Origin: Loktanella salsilacus
Lineage (GTDB): Bacteria; Pseudomonadota; Alphaproteobacteria; Rhodobacterales; Rhodobacteraceae
Assembly: GCF_900114485.1 (NCBI RefSeq)
Contig: NZ_FOTF01000030.1
Coordinates: 1-34,827 of the forward strand
Length of the DNA: 34,827 nucleotides
Direction: 5' to 3'
Positions 1 through 8,559 of the stretch are shown here, piece by piece. A program made the position numbers and the translations under genes. The notes beneath the pieces were generated by a model, which saw nothing but the letters and a program-made list of their open reading frames with translations, had not been told where the DNA came from and ran no database searches. Numbering within the stretch: position 1 is the stretch's first letter; each line of letters starts with the position of its first letter.

Positions 1-10
1 CTGTAGAGCG

Positions 11-50
11 TCAACCACCTTGTCCGCGCGCGACAACCATCTTGGCCGGT
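11..50. repeat. IS21 left terminal repeats (two units)
   Basis: Two adjacent 20-bp units at 11-30 and 31-50. The inner one, CGACAACCATCTTGGCCGGT, is an exact inverted copy of 2564-2583. These are the expected transposase binding sites of the element. Confidence 0.85.
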
Positions 51-91
51 TTTCAGGCCGCTGAGGTTGGCGTGTCGTTCAATGTTTCTGG

Positions 92-907
92 TTAGGTGTC
101 TCCTTCGTTTTGGTTGTCGGTGATGGTTGTCGGCGGCGTTTCGGCCTGTGCCCTTTTGTTGGAGGCGGCGGCACGCTGACGGAAGCTTTCGGCGTTCATC
201 TCGAGGATGCTCGCGTGATGGACGAGGCGGTCGATGGCCGCTACGGTCATCGCCTTGTCGGGGAAGATCTGATCCCAGCCGCTGAAGGGTTGGTTGGCGG
301 CAATGGCGATGCTGCGGTATTCGTAGCGCCTGGCAATCAGTTCGAAGAGGACGCCGGTTTCAGCCTGATCCTTGTGGGCATATGTGATGTCGTCGAGAAT
401 GATCAGGTCGAACTTATCAAGTTTGGCCAGGGCTGCCTCAAGAACGAGATCGCGTCTTGCAGCCTGAAGCCGTTGCACCAGGTCGCTGGTTCTGGCGTAG
501 AAGACGCGGTGGCCTGCCTCAATCAGAGCATGGCCGATGGCGCAGAGGATGTGCGTCTTACCGGTCCCGGAATTACCGATTGCAATGAGATTGCCGCCAC
601 CATCCAGCCAGTCGCCTGCTGCCAAGGCCGCGACGCGAGCACGTGGCAAGGTGGGCAAGGCCTTGAAGTCGAAGGTTGCCAATGTCTTTCCCGCGGGGAG
701 TTGCGCCTCGTTCAGATGGCGCCGGATGCGGCGCATGTCCCGCTCTGCCAGTTCAAATTCCGCCAGAACGGCAAGGAAGCGAGCGGCTGGCCAGCCTTCG
801 GTATCGGCGCGGGTGGCAATCTCGGCCCAGAGCTTGTGGAAGCTGGGCAGTCGCAGCGCGGTCAGCATGCTGGGCAGCGTGTGGATGTCGATCTCGCGGG
901 CGCTCAT
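92..907 (-). CDS. istB: IS21 helper ATPase IstB
   Basis: IstB is the AAA+ ATP-binding helper that loads the IstA transposase on target DNA in IS21-family transposition. The 271-residue product shows a Walker A motif GNSGTGKT at residues 111-118 and a Walker B stretch LIILDD near 168-173, followed by the ANQPF region usual before the C-terminal DRLVHH-ILE segment of IstB proteins. Its length fits the family (about 245-270). The start codon overlaps the istA stop by four bases (904-907), so the two are translationally coupled, as is usual in IS21. The gene appears intact. Confidence 0.93.
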   Translation of the reverse strand: MSAREIDIHTLPSMLTALRLPSFHKLWAEIATRADTEGWPAARFLAVLAEFELAERDMRRIRRHLNEAQLPAGKTLATFDFKALPTLPRARVAALAAGDWLDGGGNLIAIGNSGTGKTHILCAIGHALIEAGHRVFYARTSDLVQRLQAARRDLVLEAALAKLDKFDLIILDDITYAHKDQAETGVLFELIARRYEYRSIAIAANQPFSGWDQIFPDKAMTVAAIDRLVHHASILEMNAESFRQRAAASNKRAQAETPPTTITDNQNEGDT

Positions 908-2412
908 GCGCTTGCCCCCAGCAGCGCATCGAAGCTGTCCAGAGAGGGATGGGCGACAGCGACATCCTTCGGCAATGCTGTGGCCTTTGGAGCCAACAGC
1001 AACACCAGGGCCTTGGGATCCGGCACGCGACCAGCGTCGAGGTCTGCTGCCAGCAAATGCGCCAACTCCGCTTCACAGGACTGTTCATGGGCGATGGAGA
1101 GCAGATCGACCATTCGGCGGCAGGCGTCGCGGCGCTGAAGGTCCCGCTGCAGCACCTTCCACGCTTCGGCGTATTCGGTGCGGGGAAACAGGCTGTCACG
1201 GTAGATCGAACTCCACAGGGCTTGTGGCTTGCGCCGCAGAGCATGGATGACGTGGTGGTAATTGATGACATGGACGCGATGCCCATCGCCGCGCCCGCGG
1301 GCCCGGGGATGGTTGACGACGAGGGTGCCGCCGAGAAACGCCTCGATGCGATCATCGTACAGATGGACACGCAGGCGCTGACCGATCAGCTGTGACGGTG
1401 CGCTGTAGAAGATGCTTTTGACCAGGAAGCCACCTGTGCGGGTGACAGGCACCACGATCTCGGTGAAGTCAGTGGTGCGCCGCTGCGGCAAAGGCTTCAG
1501 GTGCGTCTGCTCCGCCTGCACAGGCATCGCCCGCTGCTTGTTGCGCCGGGCAACCAGCATGTCGACGAAGCGCCGGTAGTCTTCGATGGATGCGAAGTCG
1601 CGGCTGCCGCGCAGGATCAACGCCTGATCGATAGCTGTCTTGAGATGCCGGTTCTGGGATTCCACCGCCCCGTTCTCGTGGGCCTCACCCCGGTTGTTAC
1701 GGCTGGCATCCATGCCGTAGTGGCCGACAAAGGCATCATAGCGCTTGGTTATATCCTCGCGCTGATCGATGTTCAGATTGCGGAATGCGGCCGAGAGGCT
1801 GTCGGTTCGGTGGTTTTGCGGCACGCCGCCCAGTGACCAGAGGGCTTGCTGGAGGTTCTCGGCCAGCGCCGTGAAGCTTTCCCCGCCGAGAACCACGCCG
1901 ACATGTTCCCACCGGCTGTAGACCATGACGAAGTGGTAGAGCAGGTGCGGGAACGCTTGTCCCGCGATCATTACCCGCAGTTCATCGGCATGGGTGAAGT
2001 CGGACTGAGCCATGTATCCCGGCTCCGGTGTCTGGCGGAAGATGATGTCGCGCTCAGGACCGTTCAGCGCCCGCCACTGCCGCACCCGCCGCTCCAGGGT
2101 CCGCCGGATACGATCGTCTGGAAACGCCACGGGATGCTCGCCCTGAAGATGACGCAACAGGGTGACAGCCTGCAACGCACTGTCGTTCTCCAACAAAGGA
2201 AGAAGTTCGCTCTTCCAGTAGTCTTCAAGGGGGTCCGGCACCGTGCGTGCGTGAACACTCTTGCGGTTGGAAGGCAGGGTCGGGTCAGCATCGAAACGTC
2301 GGGCGGTCCGTTCACTGAACCCGGCGCGGGCAGCCGCGGTGCGCTGACTGTGATTTTGGAGGTCGGTCATGTATACTCTCAATTGCTGGTCGGTGATGAG
2401 TTGATAGGCCAA
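904..2412 (-). CDS. istA: IS21 transposase IstA
   Basis: IstA is the DDE transposase that cuts and joins the element ends. The product begins with a helix-turn-helix region (TAAARAGFSERTARRF), continues into the RNase H-fold core with an SDFTHAD segment holding the first Asp, an HRTDSLSAAF segment with the second, and a HENGAVESQNRHLK segment with the catalytic Glu, and ends with a DNA-binding C-terminus. I chose the TTG start at 2412 because a GGAGG sits seven bases ahead of it and the protein then opens MAYQLITDQQ, as family members do. This gives 502 residues. An ATG at 2370 and a more upstream frame opening at 2487 are alternatives. No frameshift is seen, so the element may be active. Confidence 0.92.
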   Translation of the reverse strand: MAYQLITDQQLRVYMTDLQNHSQRTAAARAGFSERTARRFDADPTLPSNRKSVHARTVPDPLEDYWKSELLPLLENDSALQAVTLLRHLQGEHPVAFPDDRIRRTLERRVRQWRALNGPERDIIFRQTPEPGYMAQSDFTHADELRVMIAGQAFPHLLYHFVMVYSRWEHVGVVLGGESFTALAENLQQALWSLGGVPQNHRTDSLSAAFRNLNIDQREDITKRYDAFVGHYGMDASRNNRGEAHENGAVESQNRHLKTAIDQALILRGSRDFASIEDYRRFVDMLVARRNKQRAMPVQAEQTHLKPLPQRRTTDFTEIVVPVTRTGGFLVKSIFYSAPSQLIGQRLRVHLYDDRIEAFLGGTLVVNHPRARGRGDGHRVHVINYHHVIHALRRKPQALWSSIYRDSLFPRTEYAEAWKVLQRDLQRRDACRRMVDLLSIAHEQSCEAELAHLLAADLDAGRVPDPKALVLLLAPKATALPKDVAVAHPSLDSFDALLGASA

Positions 2413-2541
2413 TCCTGATCCTCCGTTTGACGGCAGAGGATCCCAGTTTACCAACCCGCAGCGACCAGCACCTATTCCCAAAATCAATCAGGCCGGTGGG
2501 GCTACCCTCCAGACGGGCAAGCCCGTCTTCCGTCCAGCCCC

Positions 2542-2583
2542 ACCGGCCAAGGTGGTTGTCGGCACCGGCCAAGATGGTTGTCG
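2542..2583. repeat. IS21 right terminal repeats (two units)
   Basis: Units at 2542-2561 and 2564-2583 differ from each other at one position (GGTGG against AGATGG context) and are inverted with respect to the left-end units. They lie between the istA start and the element end at 2590. Confidence 0.85.
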
Positions 2584-2590
2584 CTCAACA

Positions 2591-2700
2591 CCGCCTCTTC
2601 GAGATGATGAAGCGCAGCCCGTCTCGTGCATCGCGCAGCATTTGCTCGGCTAAAAGGTCGGTCTGCGGGACAAAGCGCCAATTCGCTGCACTTGCACCAA
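2591..2700. repeat. Dispersed repeat family B, copy 1
   Basis: About 110 bp that align with 9127-9240, including AGCATTT-TCGGC-AAA-GTCGGTCTGCGG-CAAAG, with small indels. It starts exactly at the outer edge of the IS21 element, which suggests the IS landed inside the repeat. The end of this copy (about 2678-2698) also holds the core ATTCGCTGCACTTGCACC seen in the inverted ends of repeat family A. Confidence 0.6.
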
Positions 2701-2754
2701 TGTCCGCAGTGCAGGCACGGCAACGGGCGAAAGAATGCCCGCCGCATCACAAGA

Positions 2755-3549
2755 TCAGTCGCCAGGCGTTGCAGCAGAACCAGCGAGGATGCCGCCGTCA
2801 ATTGTTAGCTCGGAGCCGGTCATGTAGGCTGCTTCGTCTGAAGCGAGCAACACGGCAAGGGCTGCAACCTCTTTCGCCTCGCCAAACCGCCGCATGGGTG
2901 TATCGGCCACCATTGCAGCTCCGCGTTCTGCCCGGTCAGGACCGTTGCCAAGCATCGGTTCCCACATAGGTGTCATGATGGCCGCTGGATGGATAGAGTT
3001 ACACCGGATGTTCAGCCCCTGCGCGGCGCAGTAAAGCGCGACTGACTTCGTGTGGTTGCGGATCGCGGCTTTTGAGGCGGCGTAGGCTGCGGCCATAGGG
3101 ATGCCGACGAGACCCGAACGTGATGAGATGTTCACGATGCTGCCTGCACCGTTCGCGCGCATCGCGCGGATCGCATAACGGCAGCCGAGAAAAGTGCCAT
3201 CGGTGTTTACCGCATGGACGCTCCGCCAGTCAGCCAAAGTAGCATTCTCTGGGTCATGAGCTGGTGGCGCATCATCGAACTGCCCTTCAAACCCGGTGAT
3301 ACCGGCGTTGTTCACCAGCACGTCAAGGGCGGGAAAGCGTTCAGCTATCGTATTCCAATCGGCTTCGGAGGCCACATCGAGGCGAGCAAATGTTGCGCCG
3401 ATCTGGTCGGCCATGGCCTGCCCGTTCTCTGCGTCGATATCTGTCAGGATCACGTCGGCACCTTCATCACGGAAGGCATTTGCGATGGCGGCACCAATGC
3501 CGCGAGCACCCCCGGTTATAAGGGCTGTTTTTTTATTCAATCTGGGCAT
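2755..3549 (-). CDS. SDR-family NAD(P)-dependent oxidoreductase
   Basis: A short-chain dehydrogenase of 264 residues, cytosolic. The Rossmann glycine motif TGGARGIG is at residues 12-19, an Asp ends the second strand (TDID, residue 37; this usually means NAD rather than NADP), NNAG is at 80-83, and the catalytic Asn-Ser-Tyr-Lys set is visible as AVN (115), ISS (141-143), Y156 and K160 in YAASK. The C-terminus has the usual [11 protein letters not shown] motif before the final helix. The ATG at 3549 has GGAG six bases ahead. The substrate cannot be told. It stands alone between the IS21 element and a repeat-rich gap, with no operon partner. Confidence 0.9.
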   Translation of the reverse strand: MPRLNKKTALITGGARGIGAAIANAFRDEGADVILTDIDAENGQAMADQIGATFARLDVASEADWNTIAERFPALDVLVNNAGITGFEGQFDDAPPAHDPENATLADWRSVHAVNTDGTFLGCRYAIRAMRANGAGSIVNISSRSGLVGIPMAAAYAASKAAIRNHTKSVALYCAAQGLNIRCNSIHPAAIMTPMWEPMLGNGPDRAERGAAMVADTPMRRFGEAKEVAALAVLLASDEAAYMTGSELTIDGGILAGSAATPGD

Positions 3550-3988
3550 GAAAGCTCCGTAAAGTGTGAATTCAATGGAGTCCGGGCGTTATTCGCTTAA
3601 ACCGCAGTTCCGCCCAGGGGGCGAGTTTCCGGATTACCGGTGCCGTTTGTCCATCGTCGTTCACTCCTCATCGGATCATTGCATAATAGAAAAAGGCATC
3701 CCAATGATCAAGCTCGTCACAGCAGCCGTTAATCTACCTTGCAGCATCGGTTGTATTGGGCTCACTGCCGACTTTCGCCGCGGTGCACACGAAATCAGCG
3801 CGAAATCGTAAGGCGAGCGGCGGCAGAGCGGACAAAGCCGCCTTAGGGTTCGCGGAGGTGCTGGCGTCTGCCTATGAGAGTGGGGCTTCGTAGTGCTCGC
3901 GTGTGAGCCTGACCTCTCATCCATGAATAAATGAGTGCCGTTGCCCGACGCGATAAACAGCGTTGCTGAAACGCTCGTCGGACTAATA
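3550..3988. other. Intergenic gap with a partial family A repeat
   Basis: No convincing gene. The stretch at 3758-3791 (GGGCTCACTGCCGACTTTCG onward) matches the left inverted end of the 124-bp repeat family A, and GCAGCAT plus related bases just before it also match the lead-in of the copy at 8960. The rest of that element (a central part and a right end) is not recognisable here. Open frames crossing this stretch on both strands look like shadows of the repeat. Confidence 0.6.
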
Positions 3989-4159
3989 TCACCGCTGCTT
4001 GAGGTAGGCATCCAACCTCTTGAACGCATCATCTGACGGCTTGTTATTTAAGGCCTTCGAGAACGCTTCAGATATGCCATACTTTGACGCATATTCTACG
4101 GCGGCGGCTTCAAGGGCAATGAAATAGTCGGACATTTTTTTCGGTTCAGAAGTTTGCAC
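3989..4159 (-). CDS. Small hypothetical protein, 56 residues
   Basis: A short frame with plausible coding character that reads MQTSEPKK then MSDYFIALEAAAVEYASKYG and ends AYLKQR. I favour the GTG at 4159 because GAGG lies six bases ahead, whereas the in-frame ATG at 4135 follows an A-run without a ribosome-binding site. The product is charged and helical, has no signal or membrane segment, and matches no family I can name. A short dyad (AAGAGA and TCTCTT, 4216-4231) lies upstream on the same strand. It sits 241 bases beyond the end of the recombinase gene on the same strand, so it could be co-transcribed with it. Confidence 0.55.
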   Translation of the reverse strand: MQTSEPKKMSDYFIALEAAAVEYASKYGISEAFSKALNNKPSDDAFKRLDAYLKQR

Positions 4160-4400
4160 GGTATACCTCGTGTTGACTCCTCAATATTGAAGCAAACATG
4201 TTAAAGAACCGTTAAGAGATGTTTCTCTTTATAGCCCTAGTCAGAAGTAGACCGCGAATAGCAGGTCGTCAGGCAGTCGTTGCGTAGAAGCCGGTCTCCA
4301 ACCCATACAAAAATATCTACGACGATATCGTCCGGTTTTATGTGGATGATGAACACAGCTACGAACAATCCTAGCGGCGATACCAAGTGAAAGCTCAATG

Positions 4401-5399
4401 CTACTTACTGTCGCTTTCCATCGCGACTTGGTTGAAAGCTTCTGACACCTTGGCTGCGGCCGATTGCTGTGCACTAATCTTGCGTCCGTATCGCGCTGGC
4501 ATTTCAGGCGACGTCCAACGGCCGGCGACCATGATGGATGACAGATCGCACCCAATTCGAAACGCGTCATGCACACCTCCGATGCGCGTGCTGTGCGCCG
4601 ATACATCCTTTCGTCCGGTGCAACGTCTTAAAATCCGTGAAATTGTGGCGGGATCAAGAGGAAGATGTTGTGCACCTTTTTGAGACTTAGTCAGGATTGG
4701 ATCGTCTGCCTTCAGCTTAGCTTCTTCAATCCAAGCAAGAACAGCCAAGGTGCCTTTTGCGGAGAGATAGGCGTAGGCACCTTCACCGTATTGATCTGTT
4801 TTTGACCGGCTGACGTAGAGCAGGCTGCTCCCATCGTCTTGCCGCAATAGGTTCTTCACTTTGAAAGCAGAAACTTCCGAAGAACGGCACCAACTGTCAG
4901 TCATAATCCAAAGCATCGCTTTGTCACGCAGCTCCAAGCGACTTGAACCCAGACGATCAATCGCATGTATCACATCCTTTTTGCCAAGAGCAGGCGCTTG
5001 ACGCTGCGTTGTGCCATACTTGCGCTTAACGCCCTTCAAAGCCAAATCGACAAGCCGATGCCGCGTTGGAGACGGCAGGAAACGAGATCGATGTAGCTCT
5101 GCAATACCCCAAAGCCTCGTTTCGATCGTGTTTGAGGCCAGTTTGCCGCCCATATCATCAACCCAAGAGGCCAAAATTTCAGGGCTAACTGGAGGCTCTG
5201 GTGAGTATCCATGATCCGCACACCATTTACCAAAAAGCCGAATAACCATGTGGTAGTTCCGCAAGGTTGCATGAGCAAATGCGTTCTCTGACCGCTGGCG
5301 ATACTCTTCTATGAGTTGATGTCGTCGCGAGGAAGGCAGTCGTGAAATTGCTGATAAGGCTTCGACGCGTTCGTTGTGGCGGTCAAACTCACGTGGCAT
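4401..5399 (-). CDS. Tyrosine-type site-specific recombinase/integrase
   Basis: A 332-residue recombinase. An N-terminal SAM-like core-binding region (about residues 25-125, with ATLRNYHMVIRLFGKWC) is followed by the catalytic domain. Active-site residues visible from the ATG at 5399 are Arg172 in WCRSSEV, Lys200 in SRSKTD, His269-x-x-Arg272 in HSTRIG, Trp302-equivalent (295) in AGRWTS and the nucleophile Tyr304 in ARYGRK. I chose 5399 because GGGAG lies about eight bases ahead; a TTG seven codons earlier lacks one. It is not an integron IntI, since the extra IntI domain is absent. Its start faces a full 124-bp inverted-repeat element beginning 108 bases away, which could be a substrate, but no attachment core could be defined. 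Confidence 0.88.
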   Translation of the reverse strand: MPREFDRHNERVEALSAISRLPSSRRHQLIEEYRQRSENAFAHATLRNYHMVIRLFGKWCADHGYSPEPPVSPEILASWVDDMGGKLASNTIETRLWGIAELHRSRFLPSPTRHRLVDLALKGVKRKYGTTQRQAPALGKKDVIHAIDRLGSSRLELRDKAMLWIMTDSWCRSSEVSAFKVKNLLRQDDGSSLLYVSRSKTDQYGEGAYAYLSAKGTLAVLAWIEEAKLKADDPILTKSQKGAQHLPLDPATISRILRRCTGRKDVSAHSTRIGGVHDAFRIGCDLSSIMVAGRWTSPEMPARYGRKISAQQSAAAKVSEAFNQVAMESDSK

Positions 5400-6152
5400 T
5401 GAATGTCTCCCAATGTTCAAGCGATTTCATGCAGTCGGCAAGTTTATTATACACACCCTTGGCCTTGCTTAATGACAACATGTCCGAATTATTACATTCA
5501 GCGAAGTGGGCTCACTGCCGAACTTCGCTGCAGATGCTCCCCGAAAAAACTGGGTCGTGTCCCTGAGCGTCTGCTTTCTTGGGACGTGCCCATTTAGCTT
5601 GCAGGCGCAGCGAATGTCGGCAAACCGCCCTTTCGAAGCAACATGTGTGCTGTGCAGTATCCAGAAGAATACGCTCGAACCAGACTTTCGCTGAGTAGAG
5701 TATGATCGGTAAATTTAGGAGCCGAGGAAGTCGGTCATGTCGAGAAGCTTGCGCAGCAACCCTGTTGGCTTCCGCTGACAACAAGTGCCGGTGTCCCGGG
5801 ACTGTTTGCTATGGATTCAAGGTGAGTCTGCAGCTTGGGTCCTTCCGGCATGGGTTTGTTATAGGGTCGGCCGTAGCGCAGAAGCGTTGGTTCGTTAATG
5901 AATCGGCAAAGCCTAAACTAATGCAGGTGGCTTTGGGTCTGAAGCGCTACTGCTGTGTTGGAATGGGATGGGGGGCAAAATTTTGAGGACTGTAGCGCTG
6001 ATAGGGTTGAGCCGCGGGAGATGTATATCTGTCCTCCTCTATTGCCGATGATCCACGGAGCACGCAAAAGGTTGGAGGAGGTCTGGGCGCACTTGTAACG
6101 ATGGACGCGTTCCTTTTCGCCTCGAAGACAGATTGATCAAGGAACGTCGCAG
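5400..6152. other. Intergenic gap holding a full family A repeat
   Basis: Contains the repeat 5508-5630. The remaining 520 bases up to the oxidoreductase start show only short open frames with poor coding character on both strands. The 6100-6152 part is probably the promoter and leader of the next gene, with AAGGAA eight bases ahead of its ATG. Confidence 0.6.
5508..5630. repeat. Repeat family A, copy 1 (123 bp, inverted ends)
   Basis: Starts GGGCTCACTGCCGAACTTCG and ends GCGAATGTCGGCAAACCGCCC. The first and last 31 bases are imperfect inverted repeats (about 23 of 31 positions pair, core TGCCGA-TTCGCTGCA-TGCA). The body is close to copy 3 at 14857-14980 (roughly 90 percent by eye), including CCCTGAGCGTCTGCTTT and GTGCCCATTTAG. 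Confidence 0.85.
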
Positions 6153-7115
6153 ATGATCGAAAGAGCAGCAATAATCGGCCTAGGGATCATGGGGCGCAGG
6201 ATGCTTGAACACATGGTGCAACACCCGAGTTATGAACCGGTTGCCCTTTGGGATCCCGATCCGGACGCCTGCCAGAAGGCGCTGGCCCTGGCGCAAGGTG
6301 CCGCGATCACCGGCTCTGCAGAGGAAGCCATCGCTTCTGCGGATATCGTATACCTTGCCTGTCCTCCGGGTCCGCGCAAAGTCTATGCGCTGGCTGCAGC
6401 CGCTGCAGGTAAGGCTGTATTTCTTGAAAAGCCGCTTGGCGTCGATATCGCTGAGAGCGAGGATCTTGTGGTGCGTCTGACCGAAAGCGGCGTTCCCGCT
6501 GCGGTGAATTTTACGCAAGCGGCCGGCGCAGCTTTGACCAGTGTGGCAACAGCCGCGCGTTTGGGTGAATTGGGCGATATTGTTGGGGCGGATATCGTCG
6601 TGACCTATCCGGCCTGGCCACGTGCATGGCAGCAAGCGGCTGACTGGCTTCGGTATCGCAATGAGGGCGGTATGACCCGGGAAGTGATTTCGCACTTTCT
6701 CTTCTTCTGCGAACGCATCCTTGGCCCGCTTACGGTCGTCTGGGCGCACCCCTCCTATCCAGCTGGGTCTACCCTGTGTGAAACCCACATGCTGGCCCGA
6801 CTTGAGACTGCTGATGGGCGGCCCGTGACCATCATGGCTAGCATCGGGGGCGCGCAACCGGATCGACAGGAACTGACAATCAAAGGATTGGTCGTCAGTC
6901 GGCGTATTACAGACTTTTACGTCGATACCGTCTCTGATGGCGGGGACTTCATCGAGACGTCAGAGCGACCAGCGGATCCGCGTGCCTCAAGTCTCAAGGC
7001 TCAGCTGGACGATTTACTTCTGTGCATCGCGGGAAAGCCAAACAGGCTTGCGTCACCAGGCGAAGCCCTCCGGGTGCAGAAGCTGGTCGAAACCATGCTG
7101 GTTGGAAAGTCCTGA
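6153..7115 (+). CDS. Gfo/Idh/MocA-family oxidoreductase
   Basis: A 320-residue dinucleotide-dependent oxidoreductase, cytosolic. The N-terminal Rossmann fold shows GLGIMG at 9-14 and an Asp closing strand two (LWDPD, residue 34), which favours NAD. The family signature EKP is at 92-94 in FLEKPLG. The C-terminal half is the alpha/beta domain that in this family binds sugar or polyol substrates; the segment GGMTREVISHFLFF contains the region of the catalytic His. Family members usually have 320-380 residues, so the gene looks complete. AAGGAA eight bases before the ATG supports the start. It is alone, with a repeat-filled gap on each side, so the substrate cannot be inferred from neighbours. 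Confidence 0.88.
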   Translation: MIERAAIIGLGIMGRRMLEHMVQHPSYEPVALWDPDPDACQKALALAQGAAITGSAEEAIASADIVYLACPPGPRKVYALAAAAAGKAVFLEKPLGVDIAESEDLVVRLTESGVPAAVNFTQAAGAALTSVATAARLGELGDIVGADIVVTYPAWPRAWQQAADWLRYRNEGGMTREVISHFLFFCERILGPLTVVWAHPSYPAGSTLCETHMLARLETADGRPVTIMASIGGAQPDRQELTIKGLVVSRRITDFYVDTVSDGGDFIETSERPADPRASSLKAQLDDLLLCIAGKPNRLASPGEALRVQKLVETMLVGKS

Positions 7116-7241
7116 GCATGTCCCAGCGGGTTGCGCCTTCCTTTTCGGTGGACTGTGCTCTGGACTAAATTAAAGCCGTTGGCAGAAGGACAGGGTGGGC
7201 AATCCGAAAAAAGAGCACTGACGCCCGTTATAATGTATTTC

Positions 7242-7391
7242 TGTTGATTTCCGGTTCGAATTGACCCAATTTTTCAATTAGCGCTGACCCGTCTGGCTTA
7301 TGAAAAGCTCATTCAACGTCGACGGAATTGATGACAGCTGATGGCTCACGACGTTTCGAAAGGCTGGGTCAAATTCTCACATAAATCAACA
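7242..7391. mobile_element. 150-bp IS21-type relic or MITE
   Basis: The two ends match in inverted orientation: the left starts TGTTGATTTC with GAATTGACCCAA at 17-28, and the right, read inward from 7391, starts TGTTGATTTA with GAATTTGACCCAG at 15-27. The match continues, weaker, into a second GACCC/GAGCC unit at about 44-49. TGTTG termini with two tandem sub-repeats are an IS21 layout, but there is no transposase inside, so this is an internally deleted copy. No target duplication is evident. It differs from both IS21 elements at the window edges. The element fills most of the gap between the oxidoreductase (ends 7115) and the response regulator (ends 7405). Confidence 0.7.
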
Positions 7392-7404
7392 GACAGAGTT
7401 GCCC

Positions 7405-8364
7405 CTATGCGCATTTGATTTGTGTCCGCTCGCGCGCACGTAGCAGGGTTTCGTCGATGCTGTCAAAATCGCCGGACGTCTTAAGAAAAACGCGGCCAAC
7501 AGATATCTCTATTGGCTTCAGGTCGCTTGCCGGATGGCGCAAGTCTATGCGCGAGAGCTCTTTCCTTACCAAAAACTCAAGCTCAGTCTGGAAATTGGAC
7601 TTTTCAGTAGCAACTTTCATGACGAGGAAGCATCCGTACCCACCATAAGTGAAGTGACATTGTTCCTGTCTCAACGCGACAGAAAGCGCTTCGCTTATGT
7701 CTGAAAGTAGGCCCAAAAATTCCTGTGGGGTCGAATTTTCGAAAAGTTGGAGAGGGTTCTGGAACTTGACCGAGGCGACCCCGCCAAGGCGGAATTGGCT
7801 GCGCTCCATCCGGTCGATGTAATTTCTGAACGCAGGCTGCTCAAGGTAGCCCGTCGTGCCTTCGAAGCTGACAGCATCCTCAAACTTTAGCCCCGATAGA
7901 ATGCCCTGGCCCTGACATGCCGAAGCGATCTGACGCACAAGCCGATCAGTGGATGTAATTTGGCGGCTCAGACGCGCTGCCGTCTCGATCCTAGCCATCA
8001 GGTCATTGAACTGAAAAGGCTTCACGATGTAATCGTTCGCACCGGCCGAAAAAGACTTCTGGATGTACTCCCGATCAGACATTGCGGTCAGCATTATGAT
8101 CGGCGTGCGCTTGTATGCCTGATCCTGTCGAAGCTCCCTGCACAACTCCATTCCGTCCATACCCGGCATTTGGATATCGATCAGAAAACATTCGTATGGA
8201 TCATTAGCTCTTTTGACCATGGCCAGCGCCTCGTGCGCGTTGTTCGCGGCCTCAAAATTTGCGAACCCCATAGCTTCGAGAGCCATCCCGAGAAGCTCAA
8301 TGATAAAAACATCATCATCTACAATCAAAATTTTCATTTCATGATCGCTTTTGCCACACTCCAT
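7405..8364 (-). CDS. Response regulator with degenerate GGDEF domain
   Basis: A 319-residue PleD-like protein. The receiver domain starts KILIVDDD (11-18), the phosphorylated Asp is D63 in LIDIQMPGMDG, with T93 and K115 (KPF) completing the pocket. After a linker with helices, the second half keeps the outline of a diguanylate cyclase: GYLEQPAFRNYI resembles the usual TGLxNRRAF segment and ISVGRV the SIG segment, but the active-site motif reads GGYGC (241-245) in place of GGDEF, so cyclase activity is unlikely. Starts at 8394 (GTG), 8364 (ATG) and 8337 (ATG) are possible; I prefer 8364 because CGGGAT lies seven bases ahead. No histidine kinase is adjacent. Confidence 0.85.
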   Translation of the reverse strand: MECGKSDHEMKILIVDDDVFIIELLGMALEAMGFANFEAANNAHEALAMVKRANDPYECFLIDIQMPGMDGMELCRELRQDQAYKRTPIIMLTAMSDREYIQKSFSAGANDYIVKPFQFNDLMARIETAARLSRQITSTDRLVRQIASACQGQGILSGLKFEDAVSFEGTTGYLEQPAFRNYIDRMERSQFRLGGVASVKFQNPLQLFENSTPQEFLGLLSDISEALSVALRQEQCHFTYGGYGCFLVMKVATEKSNFQTELEFLVRKELSRIDLRHPASDLKPIEISVGRVFLKTSGDFDSIDETLLRARERTQIKCA

Positions 8365-8559
8365 AACTTGATCCCGAAGAATATCAGTCTCCACTCAGCT
8401 GTATAATCAATGCCCTAATCGTCATGTAGGTGCCGATTATGGCCGGAGTTGGACCAAACTGACAGAACTTTAGTTGCGATGCCTAAATCTCGACCACGTG
8501 TTAAGTCCGCAAACCCAATCGCAGCGAGCTATATGTGCGGCTAGCTCTCTGATTAAACG

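Larger units (their letters stand above)
2..2590 (-). mobile_element. Complete IS21-family insertion sequence
   Basis: A full IS21-type element with overlapping istA and istB on the minus strand. The two ends match in inverted orientation over 49 bp without gaps: the left end starts TGTAGAGCG at 2 and the right end, read inward from 2590, starts TGTTGAGCG. Each end carries two tandem copies of a 20-bp unit built on CAACCA-CTTG-CCG, at 11-30 and 31-50 on the left and 2542-2561 and 2564-2583 on the right. The units at 31-50 and 2564-2583 are perfect inverted copies. Such multiple terminal repeats are typical of IS21. Only one base of left flank is present, so a target duplication cannot be tested. 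The right flank enters directly into a dispersed repeat (2591-2700). Confidence 0.93.

Noticed and set aside
110-2418. Long plus-strand open frames opposite istB and istA (for example 110-1138 and 1846-2418)
   Set aside because: They are antisense to well-supported IS21 genes, have no family character and are explained by high GC.
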